This document shows positions 25,615-34,212 of a stretch of 36,759 bases of DNA, in pieces. This stretch comes from Sulfurimonas sp. Its GTDB lineage: Bacteria > Campylobacterota > Campylobacteria > Campylobacterales > Sulfurimonadaceae. Every line of letters starts with the position of its first letter. Positions within the stretch are counted from its first letter, which is position 1. The stretch lies in NCBI GenBank assembly GCA_002899765.1, contig PPDH01000028.1, forward strand, positions 4,417 to 41,175, in the 5' to 3' direction. The translations under genes were made by a program, and so were the position numbers. The notes beneath the pieces were generated by a model. It saw only the letters and a list, made by a program, of their open reading frames with translations, was not told the origin of the DNA and made no database searches.

Positions 25615-26243
25615 GGTAAAAACTGTGATATCTCAGGGTCATAGTACTCTATCTCTCCACTCTCGATATCATAAACCCAGCCGTGAATCGCAATTTCATC
25701 GCTGTAGATTCTTTTTTTAACGGAGGGGTAAGTTAAGAGATTTTCAAGCTGAGAGATTACGGAGAGTTTTTCTGTAAGTCGCAAAAGCTTCTCTTTATCC
25801 GCATTAAGCCCAAGCGCCAAAATAGCCTGTGCTTTTGCGCTCTCTCCTAGCGTGAGCCAAGTTTTTGTATGGACAAGTTCGGGGTCATCGCTGCAGCTTT
25901 TCGTATGTATAGCCTCTATCGCCCCGCACTTTGTATGACCGCAAACTATAATATTTTTCACTTTAAGAACGCTCACGGCATACTCAATAGCCGATGCGGT
26001 AGAGTGAAAATCCTCATCAGGCTTATACGGTGCGACAAAATTACCTATATTTCTGACAACAAAAAGGTCGCCCGGTGCACTGTTTGTCATTAAATCGGGT
26101 ACGACTCTTGAATCAGAACAGCCTATATAAAGGGCTTTTGGCGTCTGTCCCTTTGTAGCAAGTTCCAAAAACTCTTTCTCATGAGCCTTGAAATAACTTT
26201 TACGAAAGAGCTCGTTCCCCTGAATAATGTTGTCGTGAGTCAT
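25587..26243 (-). CDS. Beta-class carbonic anhydrase
   Basis: About 218 aa from the ATG of MTHDNIIQ at 26243; a longer frame to 26318 adds 25 residues not typical of the family. Zinc ligands and catalytic dyad are in 'IGCSDSRVVP' (Cys, Asp, Arg) and 'VCGHTKCGA' (His, Cys). 'GDLFVVRNIGNFV' and 'SAIEYAVSVL' are family hallmarks. It interconverts CO2 and bicarbonate. It lies 10 bases after the biotin carboxylase gene on the same strand, which fits supply of bicarbonate to that carboxylase. Confidence 0.9.
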   Translation of the reverse strand: MTHDNIIQGNELFRKSYFKAHEKEFLELATKGQTPKALYIGCSDSRVVPDLMTNSAPGDLFVVRNIGNFVAPYKPDEDFHSTASAIEYAVSVLKVKNIIVCGHTKCGAIEAIHTKSCSDDPELVHTKTWLTLGESAKAQAILALGLNADKEKLLRLTEKLSVISQLENLLTYPSVKKRIYSDEIAIHGWVYDIESGEIEYYDPEISQFLPLSALKKEN

Positions 26244-26328
26244 GGTAAAACCTTTTGTCTTTTGAGGCAAAATTATATCTAAAGAAAATAAACCTCTCAA
26301 TTTCTCTAAAACCTGCATTTTGTAATCA

Positions 26329-27780
26329 TTAATGTCTTACTATAAGCTTGTGCTCTTTAATCTTATTTATAATATCCGCGATAAAAGAGCTCTTCTTTTC
26401 CTCTTTGGCTATAGATTTTGTAGCTTTTAGATTGAAGATTTCCATTTTTTTATCAAGATAGCTCGTGTCGAAATTTCCCTGCATAAAATCCATATCCTTT
26501 ACTATCTCTCTGTGAAGAGAGAGGTTTGTTATAACACCGTCAATGTAAAACTCGTCTAAAGCTCTTGAAGCTTTTTTTACGGTACCTTCCCAATCAAGCG
26601 CCCAAACGATAAGTTTACCGACCATCGAGTCGTAATTAGGCGGGATAGCATATCCGCTATAGACGCTTGAGTCTATCCTTACTCCCGGACCGCCCGGAAT
26701 TATATAGTTTGTGACAGTACCTATTGAGGGCATAAAGTTGTTTTGAGGATTCTCTGCGTTTACTCTAAACTCGATGGCATATCCGCGAAAGTTAATCTCC
26801 TCTTGAAGATATTTGAGCTTGTCTCCATCCGCGATTTCTATCATTCTTTGAATAATATCTACTCCAGAGATAATCTCAGTTACGGGATGTTCAACCTGAA
26901 CTCTCGTATTCATCTCTATAAAGTAGATGTTATCGTCTTTATCAAGCAGATACTCTACCGTTCCAACACTTTCATATCCCAGCTTCATCATAGCCTTAGT
27001 CGATATCCTGTAAAGCTCTTTTCTGGCTTTTGAACTTAGTCTCGGTGAAGGTGCTATCTCTATGACTTTTTGGTGACGGCGCTGAATGGAGCAATCCCTC
27101 TCTCCCAGATGCACTACATTACCGTACTTGTCCGCTACTATTTGTATCTCTATATGTCTTGGGTTCTCAACGTACTTTTCTACAAATACCTCCCCTTTGC
27201 CGAAATATTTTTTAGCCTCGTTTGTAGCGGAATCGAACATCTCGTCAAAAAGTTTCGCGCTCTTTACTATCCTCATGCCTCGACCACCGCCGCCAAACGC
27301 TGCTTTGATAATTACGGGAAAACCTATCTCTGCGGCGATTTTAGCACCTTGTGTTTTATCTACTATCGGTTCATCCGTTCCTTCTAAAACAGGTACGCCT
27401 ATCTGCCTCATAGCAACCTTTGAAGCCATTTTATCGCCAAAAAGCGCGATATGTTCAGGTTTTGGACCGATAAATATTACTCCTTTGTCTTGGCATGCCT
27501 GAGCGAACTCGGCATTTTCAGACAAAAAACCGTAGCCCGGATGAATAGCGTCACATCCAGCTTTGAGCGCTAAAGAGATGATTCTCTCATAATTGAGATA
27601 CGCTTGAAGCACATCACCTGTTATGGGATAACACTCGTCGGCTTTTTTCACCCAAATACCCTCAACGTCGGCTTCTGAAAAAATAGCCACACTTTTTACA
27701 TCCAGCTCTTTACATGCCCTAATAATTCGTAGAGCTATCTCACCCCTGTTTGCTACCAACACCTTAGAAATTTTTTTCAT
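26329..27780 (-). CDS. Biotin carboxylase subunit (AccC/PycA type)
   Basis: This 483-aa ATP-grasp protein has 'KVLVANRGEIALRII', the Gly-rich ATP loop 'AAFGGGGRGMRIV', 'VHLGERDCSIQRRHQKVIE' and 'FIEMNTRVQVEHPVTE'. It carboxylates biotin carried on a separate subunit. The ~480-aa length, with an extra C-terminal tail after 'LDKKMEI', is nearer to the stand-alone pyruvate (or 2-oxoglutarate) carboxylase subunit A of Campylobacterota than to ~445-aa AccC. The acceptor subunit is not in the window, so the substrate is unresolved. The carbonic anhydrase gene follows it directly. Confidence 0.85.
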   Translation of the reverse strand: MKKISKVLVANRGEIALRIIRACKELDVKSVAIFSEADVEGIWVKKADECYPITGDVLQAYLNYERIISLALKAGCDAIHPGYGFLSENAEFAQACQDKGVIFIGPKPEHIALFGDKMASKVAMRQIGVPVLEGTDEPIVDKTQGAKIAAEIGFPVIIKAAFGGGGRGMRIVKSAKLFDEMFDSATNEAKKYFGKGEVFVEKYVENPRHIEIQIVADKYGNVVHLGERDCSIQRRHQKVIEIAPSPRLSSKARKELYRISTKAMMKLGYESVGTVEYLLDKDDNIYFIEMNTRVQVEHPVTEIISGVDIIQRMIEIADGDKLKYLQEEINFRGYAIEFRVNAENPQNNFMPSIGTVTNYIIPGGPGVRIDSSVYSGYAIPPNYDSMVGKLIVWALDWEGTVKKASRALDEFYIDGVITNLSLHREIVKDMDFMQGNFDTSYLDKKMEIFNLKATKSIAKEEKKSSFIADIINKIKEHKLIVRH

Positions 27781-27931
27781 CTCTTAGACCTCACGGATAA
27801 ATTAAAGCAAAATTTTATCGTCTTAAAAAAATAAATTCTTTACTTTTTATGCTTATAAAATTATCTGTTATTGCTAAAAAAATATTTTATAATTGCTATC
27901 AAAACAACTCTCTTTTGCTATAATAATTCTC

Positions 27932-28807
27932 ATGAAAAAAGAGACGCTTCAAAAAAGGGTGCAGATTGCCAACGCTATCATGTACTATATCTATACGCAT
28001 ATAGAAACAAATATCGATATGGAGGAGTTAAGCGGCGATCTGAATATCTCCAAGTTTCACATGCACAGAATTTTTAAAGATATTTTCGGCAAAAATATCT
28101 ATGAGAGTATAAAATCCATCAGACTGCAAAAAGCCTCCAACCTACTGCTTACAAATAAATACTCGACCATAAACGATATAGCAGGTATCTGCGGCTACAG
28201 CTCGCAGTCCTCTTTTCTTCGCGTCTTTAAAGAACGCTTTGGAATGACGCCCAAAGAGTGGAAAAGAGGCGGCTATAAAAAGTTTTCACAACACATCATC
28301 GAACAGTATCAAAAAGCCAAAAAATCTACGGCGAAGTTTGACCATCTGGAGCCTACTATAGTCAAAATGCCGCTTATACAGAGCTACTATATCAGACATA
28401 GCGGCTACAACGCACAAATAAGCTCTGCTTGGCAAAAGCTTCAAACTTGGATTTTTAGCAATGATGTTTTAGAGTGCAGACAGATTGCACTTTTCCATGA
28501 CAATCCTACTATAACACCGCTGCAAGAGTGTCAATATGTGGCTTGTATAGCGGTAGACAAAGGGGTGAAAATCAAAAGTGACAGACTGCCCAAGTTTAAC
28601 ATCTCAGACGGGATTTACGCAAGATTTGACTTAGAGGGAGAACAAGGAGATATGCTAAAGTTCATCCAGTGGGTATATCATGAGTGGCTTCCAAAAAGCG
28701 AATATGAGACTACCACAAAACCGCCATATGTCATCTACAAAAAGAACAACTACCTCTCAGAAGACGGTATGTTTGATATAAGCTTTTACCTCTCTATAAA
28801 GTTTTGA
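27932..28807 (+). CDS. AraC-family regulator with GyrI-like effector domain
   Basis: About 291 aa from the ATG at 27932 (MKKETLQKR). Two helix-turn-helix motifs (residues ~10-105) are in 'LNISKFHMHRIFKDIFG' and 'DIAGICGYSSQSSFLRVFKERFGMTPKEWK'. The C-terminal ~155 residues resemble a GyrI/Rob-type small-molecule binding domain ('MPLIQSYYIRHSGYNAQI', 'GIYARFDLEGEQGDMLKFIQWVYHEWLPKS'). It probably senses a hydrophobic or cationic compound. A TATAAT at 27919-27924 lies only 8 bases before the start, so the message may be almost leaderless if that box is used. Transcribed divergently from the biotin carboxylase gene. Confidence 0.85.
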   Translation: MKKETLQKRVQIANAIMYYIYTHIETNIDMEELSGDLNISKFHMHRIFKDIFGKNIYESIKSIRLQKASNLLLTNKYSTINDIAGICGYSSQSSFLRVFKERFGMTPKEWKRGGYKKFSQHIIEQYQKAKKSTAKFDHLEPTIVKMPLIQSYYIRHSGYNAQISSAWQKLQTWIFSNDVLECRQIALFHDNPTITPLQECQYVACIAVDKGVKIKSDRLPKFNISDGIYARFDLEGEQGDMLKFIQWVYHEWLPKSEYETTTKPPYVIYKKNNYLSEDGMFDISFYLSIKF

Positions 28808-28808
28808 G

Positions 28809-29696
28809 CTAAGTGATTTTCCTCGCACTCAAAAAGAGATAATCTTTTCCACTCACCACAACTCTGTACTTTTTTTGCTGAAGATATTTTTTGCAAAAGT
28901 GTATATCCTTTAGAACCAAACTAAGTTCGCTAAATGAGTAGTTAGGGGCTTTTGCACCGTATATCATCTCGCCGTCTATCCATCTGCAGTTTTGAAAACC
29001 AAGCAGCATTGCACCGCCCTCTGCCAAGTAGTTTTGGTATATGGACATAAAAGCGGCGTTAAAGGCGATGTTTGAACTCTGAAGCGTTCCTATGGAGATT
29101 ATAAGGTAGAATCTTCCTAACTCCAGCTCCTCAAGAGAGTTTATGTCATGGCAGATAAACTTGACATTTTCATATTGTGAAAACTCTTTTTTTGCAAACT
29201 CTATAGCAGATGCCGAATAGTCAATGCCCACAAATTCAACAGTGCAAAACTCCTTGTACGAGAGCATATTTTTTATGACCTCAAACTCATCACCGCGGTT
29301 TACGCCTAGATTTAAAATCCTCTTTTTGTTTTTGACGTTTACAAATTCAAGTGCTTTTTTGTAGTGGTATAAAAAGCTTAACTCTTTTGTTTTGTCAATA
29401 CTGAAAAATGCGCTCTCTACGCCATATTTTTCACTACTTTCATCATCTGAGTTATGAAAAGAGCTGTTGAGGCGTAACTTTTGAAATCTTAAAAGAGTAG
29501 TCGTCTCATCTTTTTTTACCGGGGTAAGAAGTCTCATAAAATAGAGCTGTGCCAAATCTGCAAAAGCCTTATATCCGATAGTTTTTATATCGGACTCTAA
29601 AACCTCAGCCTCAACAACTTCACCGCCCTCTACATGTAAAGCTTCAAAAACAACGAGTATCTCATTTGAGGTTTTACCCCGCAGATTTAGAATCAT
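28809..29696 (-). CDS. Class I methyltransferase with extra N-terminal domain
   Basis: This 295-aa protein has a C-terminal Rossmann methyltransferase domain (~125-250) with 'ILNLGVNRGDEFEVI' as motif I, 'VEFVGIDYSASAIEFAKKEF' and 'FICHDINSL'. The first ~120 residues ('MILNLRGKTSNEILVVFEALHVEGGEVVEAEV') are a separate domain I do not recognise. The substrate is unknown. It directly abuts upp on the same strand (no gap), suggesting co-transcription. Confidence 0.75.
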   Translation of the reverse strand: MILNLRGKTSNEILVVFEALHVEGGEVVEAEVLESDIKTIGYKAFADLAQLYFMRLLTPVKKDETTTLLRFQKLRLNSSFHNSDDESSEKYGVESAFFSIDKTKELSFLYHYKKALEFVNVKNKKRILNLGVNRGDEFEVIKNMLSYKEFCTVEFVGIDYSASAIEFAKKEFSQYENVKFICHDINSLEELELGRFYLIISIGTLQSSNIAFNAAFMSIYQNYLAEGGAMLLGFQNCRWIDGEMIYGAKAPNYSFSELSLVLKDIHFCKKYLQQKKYRVVVSGKDYLFLSARKIT

Positions 29697-30323
29697 CTAC
29701 TGTTTTACGGTATTGTAAGAGCGGTCACCGGCATCTTCAAGCCCCGGTATGATGAACTTGTCGCTGTTAAGCCTCTCGTCTATCTGCGCTATGTAGATAT
29801 CTACTTCAGGATACGTCTTGCTTACTTTCTCTAACCCCTCAGGCGAGCCTATAATATTTAGCGCTACAATTTTGAGCGGCTCTCTGCCTTTGATAAGCTC
29901 TATGGCGTCCATCATCGAGCCGCCCGTTGCAACCATCGGGTCAACCAAAATAACGGTTTTTCCCTTGCACTCAGGAAGCCTGTCATAGTAAAGAACGCTT
30001 TTGTGAGTACTCTCGTCTCTCTTCATCGCCAAGAATCCCGCCGATACTCCAGGCAAAAGGTCTACAGCACTATCAAGCATCGGCATACCTGCACGCAAAA
30101 CCGTTGCAACTACAATATTGTCCTCGTCTATAACCATGTAACTCTCTTTGCCGCGCCATGTCGTTATACTCTTTTGCGCAAAAACAGGCTCCTTTAACGC
30201 TTCATACATAAGCTGTTTTGTAAGTTCGCCGACAGTATGTCTAAAACGAAGAGCATCGCTGCTCTGGTCTCTTAGATGCGCAATCAAGGTTTTTGTAACG
30301 GGGTTTGATAATTCGTAAACCAT
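29697..30323 (-). CDS. upp: Uracil phosphoribosyltransferase
   Basis: This 208-aa protein salvages uracil to UMP using PRPP. The PRPP loop 'VILVDPMVATGGSMMDAI' and the C-terminal 'FIIPGLEDAGDRSYNT' (uracil pocket) are diagnostic, as is 'VVATVLRAGMPMLDS'. Length matches the bacterial family. It lies 19 bases after the CopD-like gene and next to the methyltransferase gene. Confidence 0.95.
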   Translation of the reverse strand: MVYELSNPVTKTLIAHLRDQSSDALRFRHTVGELTKQLMYEALKEPVFAQKSITTWRGKESYMVIDEDNIVVATVLRAGMPMLDSAVDLLPGVSAGFLAMKRDESTHKSVLYYDRLPECKGKTVILVDPMVATGGSMMDAIELIKGREPLKIVALNIIGSPEGLEKVSKTYPEVDIYIAQIDERLNSDKFIIPGLEDAGDRSYNTVKQ

Positions 30324-30342
30324 TTTTTACTCCTTTTCAAGG

Positions 30343-30798
30343 CTAAGAGAGAATATGTCTTAGCTGCATTGCATACCAAAGCACTATAAGATTTAAAAGA
30401 AAAATCATCATAGAACTAGCACGTGATACTATTTTTTGAACGGTTGTACGATTACTCTTATGTGTCTTTAGTGCAATCCTCATGTGAACAATGGTAAAGA
30501 GTGTAATCGCGCTTACATAAAAGAGTTTATTGCTCATCATGTAACCGAGTTTTGACTCATCGACATCAAGCGTTAAGACATCAATCAGATTAAAATTAAA
30601 AAATAGAAATGTTCCCGTACTAAGCAGCACGACAAGCCAGAAAGTCTCAAAATATCCATAAAGAGGACCCAAGTACTCATAGGTCTGCTCCTGCGCCTCT
30701 TTGCCTTTGAGCAATATGCCAAGAGCAAACAGTAAGAGCGAGCCGCCTATCCAAGCAGTCGCTCCAAGTATATGAATATAAAGCACCACATCTACCAT
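30343..30798 (-). CDS. CopD-like / DUF membrane protein, four TM
   Basis: This 151-aa protein has four transmembrane helices at about 3-28, 50-68, 88-107 and 128-147. 'YIHILGATAWIGGSLLLF' is the conserved first helix of the CopD/YkoY-like superfamily, with a His that may bind heme or copper; a second His lies in 'IVHMRIAL'. The role is not established. It lies upstream of upp on the same strand. Confidence 0.72.
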   Translation of the reverse strand: MVDVVLYIHILGATAWIGGSLLLFALGILLKGKEAQEQTYEYLGPLYGYFETFWLVVLLSTGTFLFFNFNLIDVLTLDVDESKLGYMMSNKLFYVSAITLFTIVHMRIALKTHKSNRTTVQKIVSRASSMMIFLLNLIVLWYAMQLRHILS

Positions 30799-30896
30799 AA
30801 AATTTTCCTCGCTAAATTTTGATTCTTAGATTATAGTATAAAATGTAAACACCAAAAAGGTCAAAATGCAAGAAAATAAAATATTTAAAAGTAGTG

Positions 30897-31433
30897 TTAT
30901 TTACTCTCTTTTTTCACTAAATGACACTCGGTTGTCGAGTATGGACATGTTTTAACTATACTCATCTCAAACTGCTCTTCATCTATGCCGCCGAGCTTTC
31001 TCTCATAGTTGCGCATTGCAGCACGAAACGCCGTGAGAACCATATTTGCGCTGTCTTGATGCTCGGTTGAGACACGTTCAACCTGCTCATCTTCTGGTTT
31101 GCTTGTATCTACTTTTGGAGCAGGAATAGCCGCATAACTCTCCTCTAGTTCCTTTTGCAGGTTTGAAGTAATCTCAAGCGCTTCCTCTATACTCTCGCCT
31201 TTTATCATCTCGGTAAATATCGAGCCAAGCGTAGTAGTGTCTTGATTTCCGTTTGTACCGAACTTCACATCCAAAATAGAGTTCTCATCTCTTTTGATAT
31301 ACATAATCACATAACTTTTTGTTGCATGATCTATCCCCACCCCGACACAGTCCGCATCTTCAAGCTTCCCGTAATTTTCGGGCTGCATAAGGTGTTTTCC
31401 TATCTCTGCTTGTAACTCTTTTTCTTCATTCAT
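30897..31433 (-). CDS. NifU/IscU-like scaffold homologue lacking two cluster cysteines
   Basis: 178 aa with the IscU fold pattern ('LMQPENYGKLEDADC', 'DVKFGTNGNQDTTTLGSIFTEMIKGESIEEAL', 'FRAAMRNYERKLGG'). The first IscU cysteine is kept (DADC). The second ('YGCGSA' in IscU) is replaced by 'NGNQDT', and the third ('HCSxLA') by 'EHQDSA'. A different C-terminal pair appears in 'KTCPYSTTECHLV'. It is therefore unlikely to assemble a normal [2Fe-2S] cluster. Its ATG overlaps the deaminase stop by 8 bases. Confidence 0.72.
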   Translation of the reverse strand: MNEEKELQAEIGKHLMQPENYGKLEDADCVGVGIDHATKSYVIMYIKRDENSILDVKFGTNGNQDTTTLGSIFTEMIKGESIEEALEITSNLQKELEESYAAIPAPKVDTSKPEDEQVERVSTEHQDSANMVLTAFRAAMRNYERKLGGIDEEQFEMSIVKTCPYSTTECHLVKKESK

Positions 31434-31881
31434 ACTCTACTCCTTTTTGACCTAGCATTTCAATTACTACATTGTTGTCTTTGATAAATTTTGAGATTAT
31501 TGCAGAGTGATTGTGCTCGTAAGGTTTGAGATAAACTATACGCTTAATTCCGCTGGCTATTATGTTTTTACTACATTCGCTGCATGGTTCAAGCGTGACA
31601 TAGATAGTTGCACCCTCAATACTGATTCCTTTTCTCGCCGCCCAGATTATAGCGTTCATTTCTGCATGTATTTCGTATGTTTTTGACCACTCGTGATGAT
31701 CTGAAGTATACTCGTCTTCCCAGTGATCACGGCAGTTTATATATCCAGCAGGAGTTCCGTTATAACCCGTGCTTAGTATTCTTCAGTCCTTAACGATTAC
31801 TGCGCCCACTTTTTTAGAGACGCACTTTGAAGCAGTTGCTATCTCTTGCGCGATATTTATAAAATTTTCATCACTTAACAT
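31426..31881 (-). pseudogene. dCMP deaminase (ComEB-like), interrupted by TGA
   Basis: dCMP/cytidine deaminases convert dCMP to dUMP for thymidylate synthesis. The complete 151-codon frame starts at 31881 (MLSDENFIN). The zinc ligands are intact: His in 'EIHAEMNA' and 'LEPCSEC'. A TGA at 31783-31785 (codon 33) lies in 'AVIVKD*RILSTGYNGTP', where the family has Gly (VKDGRI-STGYNGTP), so GGA to TGA is the simplest change. No frameshift. It starts 3 bases after the SurA-like gene and overlaps the NifU-like gene. As written, only an internal ATG at 31659 could be used, losing part of the fold. Confidence 0.88.
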
Positions 31882-31884
31882 CCT

Positions 31885-32718
31885 TTACGGCTCTCTAATG
31901 ATTTTTATATCCGCGCTATTTCTAAGTCTCGCAAAATAATCACTCAAAACCTGCTCTCTCTTTTGTGTCATGATAAGATTTATAATCTCGTTTTTTACAC
32001 TCTCAAAATTTACGCTGCTTGGAGCTTCTATCCCTTTTAGGAAAAAACTCACAAATGAACCGTTTGGATCAGCCACTACGGGGGTAAAACTATTTATTTT
32101 TGTATTTTCAAGAAGTCTTGAGAGTTGAGCCGATATTTTATTGTACTCTAAAACCTGCTCATCTATTTGAACTTCGTCTGAGTGAAACATAGGGATAGTT
32201 ATCTTTTTTTCAAGAGCAGTTCTGTTTTGTGAGCTGTATATGGAAACATTAAAAGCACTAGGACGTAAAAACTCTTCTTTATGCAGTTCAAAATACTCTT
32301 TTAACTCCTCATCGCCCGGAATATCAATAGAAGAGTAAGCGATTGCAGAGTAGAGTTTTTGTGACAAGATCTTCTCTTTTGTCTTCTCTTTAAATTCTGC
32401 AGAATTTAGTCCGTTAGAGTTTCTGACTACTTCATAAAACTCATCTATGCTCATTTTATTTGCAGCTGCAATTTTTTTGATGTCATCATAAACTTCAGCG
32501 CTTGTTACACTTATTTGTCTCTCATCAATCTCTGCGGCTTCTAGTTTTTTTCTTATCAAAATATCGGTTGCAATATTTGCATCGACATCAGATATCCGCA
32601 TCTCTTCTTTTATATCATAGAGAGTAATCGGCTCTCCTTTTACTACAACGCTAACCCCGTTAATCAGCTCTGCGCTAAGCAATGCACTAAAAAAAAGAGA
32701 TAAAAATATTTTATACAT
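31885..32718 (-). CDS. Periplasmic SurA-like peptidyl-prolyl isomerase/chaperone
   Basis: About 277 aa from the ATG of MYKIFLS at 32718, which starts a clear signal peptide (cleavage after LLSAE); a longer frame to 32778 adds a non-signal stretch. The SurA_N chaperone pattern is present: 'GVSVVVKGEPITLYDIKEEM', 'ILIRKKLEAAEIDERQISVTSAEVYDDIKKI'. The parvulin domain is poorly conserved, so isomerase activity is doubtful. It heads the surA-deaminase-NifU-like operon and diverges from gltX. Confidence 0.75.
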   Translation of the reverse strand: MYKIFLSLFFSALLSAELINGVSVVVKGEPITLYDIKEEMRISDVDANIATDILIRKKLEAAEIDERQISVTSAEVYDDIKKIAAANKMSIDEFYEVVRNSNGLNSAEFKEKTKEKILSQKLYSAIAYSSIDIPGDEELKEYFELHKEEFLRPSAFNVSIYSSQNRTALEKKITIPMFHSDEVQIDEQVLEYNKISAQLSRLLENTKINSFTPVVADPNGSFVSFFLKGIEAPSSVNFESVKNEIINLIMTQKREQVLSDYFARLRNSADIKIIREP

Positions 32719-32820
32719 TTTATATCCTATTGCTATATCATCATATTTTAAAAAAAGTATTTTACCCGCTTTTAACAAATTATAGCCTAAAATTGCACAA
32801 CTATTTACTAAAGGCTTTTT

Positions 32821-34209
32821 ATGGTTGTTACTCGTTTTGCTCCAAGTCCTACGGGCTATTTACATATCGGCGGTTTAAGAACGGCTCTTTTTTCCTATCT
32901 TTGGGCAAGAAGACATGAGGGGAAGTTCCTTCTTCGTATTGAAGATACCGATAAAGCGAGAAATTCCAAAGAAGCGGCAGAAGCGATTGTCAATGCGTTT
33001 CATTGGCTTGGATTAGAACATGACGGCGAAATACTCTATCAATCTCAAAGAGATGAGATATACGCAAAATATATCAATCAGCTTTTAGAAGAAGGCAAAG
33101 CCTACAAATGCTACATGTCAAAAGAGGAGCTCGCAGAACTTAGAGAGATGCAGACGGCAAACAAAGAGCGTACAAAGTATGACGGCAAATATCGTGATTT
33201 TACAGGTACTCCTCCTGAGGACATAGAGCCTGTTATCCGCATAAAAGCTCCTCTTAGCGGAGAGATTATAGTTCATGACGGTGTTAAGGGCGATATTGTT
33301 TTTAGAGCCGAAGATATCTTAGATGATTTTGTAATTGCAAGAGCCGACGGCTCGCCGACATACAACTTTGTAGTAGCGGTTGATGATTATCTTATGGGAG
33401 TTACCGAGGTTATCCGCGGAGATGACCATCTCTCAAATACACCAAAACAGATTATTATTTATGAAGCACTCGGATTTGACATGCCGAATTTTCATCATGT
33501 TCCGATGATTCATAATTCAGAGGGGAAAAAACTCTCCAAACGTGACGGCGCGACAGACGTTATGGCGTACAAAGAGATGGGATATACTCCCGAAGCACTT
33601 TTAAACTTTTTAGTACGTCTTGGATGGAGCCATGGAGATCAAGAGATTTTTTCCATGGATGAGATGAAAGAGCTTTTTGACCCTAAAAACATCAACAAGT
33701 CAGCATCTATTTACAACACTGAAAAACTTGACTGGCTAAACTCTCACTATATAAAAAATACTCCAAACAGCGAACTTGCCAAACTGCTTGAACAGTATGG
33801 TCTGCTGCTAACTTCTCATGACAAAAAAGAGATTTTGTTAGATGCCCTAAAAGAGCGTGCAAAGACCCTAAAAGAGATGGCAGCCCTTGTGTACGAGATT
33901 ATCAGCACGCCGACTTATTATGAGCAAACAGCTGTAGAAAAAGCTTTTAAAGGCAATGCGCTGGAGATTTTAAATATTTTCGGAACAAAAGTATTTGCCG
34001 CAAAAGAGCTTCATCTTCCAAGCGATTATCACCATCTTATGCAAGAAGTGGTTGATGAGATGGGGATAGGCTTCGGCAAAATCGGTCAGCCTTTGCGCGT
34101 GGCACTTTTGGGGAAAATGAGCGGTCCCGGGCTTGATAGCGTTATGGCGATTATCGGCAGAGACGAGACCATGCTGCGCATCGCAAACGCTATTGCCAAG
34201 CACTCATAA
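32821..34209 (+). CDS. gltX: Glutamyl-tRNA synthetase
   Basis: This 462-aa class I synthetase has the HIGH motif in 'PSPTGYLHIGGLRTALF', 'LRIEDTDKARN', 'RGDDHLSNTPKQI' and the KMSKS motif in 'GKKLSKRDGATDV'. It charges tRNA-Glu (and possibly tRNA-Gln, since Campylobacterota commonly carry two GltX paralogues). Full length, no internal stop. AAAGG just before the start is a plausible ribosome binding site. Confidence 0.95.
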   Translation: MVVTRFAPSPTGYLHIGGLRTALFSYLWARRHEGKFLLRIEDTDKARNSKEAAEAIVNAFHWLGLEHDGEILYQSQRDEIYAKYINQLLEEGKAYKCYMSKEELAELREMQTANKERTKYDGKYRDFTGTPPEDIEPVIRIKAPLSGEIIVHDGVKGDIVFRAEDILDDFVIARADGSPTYNFVVAVDDYLMGVTEVIRGDDHLSNTPKQIIIYEALGFDMPNFHHVPMIHNSEGKKLSKRDGATDVMAYKEMGYTPEALLNFLVRLGWSHGDQEIFSMDEMKELFDPKNINKSASIYNTEKLDWLNSHYIKNTPNSELAKLLEQYGLLLTSHDKKEILLDALKERAKTLKEMAALVYEIISTPTYYEQTAVEKAFKGNALEILNIFGTKVFAAKELHLPSDYHHLMQEVVDEMGIGFGKIGQPLRVALLGKMSGPGLDSVMAIIGRDETMLRIANAIAKHS

Positions 34210-34212
34210 AAA

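Noticed and set aside
27070-27502. Plus-strand frames opposite the biotin carboxylase
   Set aside because: They are overlapping shadows of a well-conserved gene on the minus strand.
30865-30960. Short plus-strand frame in the gap between the CopD-like and NifU-like genes
   Set aside because: It is under 30 codons, runs into the antisense of the NifU-like gene and has no recognisable features; the gap is otherwise AT-rich promoter-like sequence.
3707-31785. TGA recoded as glycine (as in Gracilibacteria/SR1)
   Set aside because: Two TGAs sit at Gly positions, but a third sits at a Cys position, two further interruptions are TAA, and TGA is used as a normal terminator in several overlapping gene pairs here (for example 5706-5708 and the methyltransferase-asnB junction).
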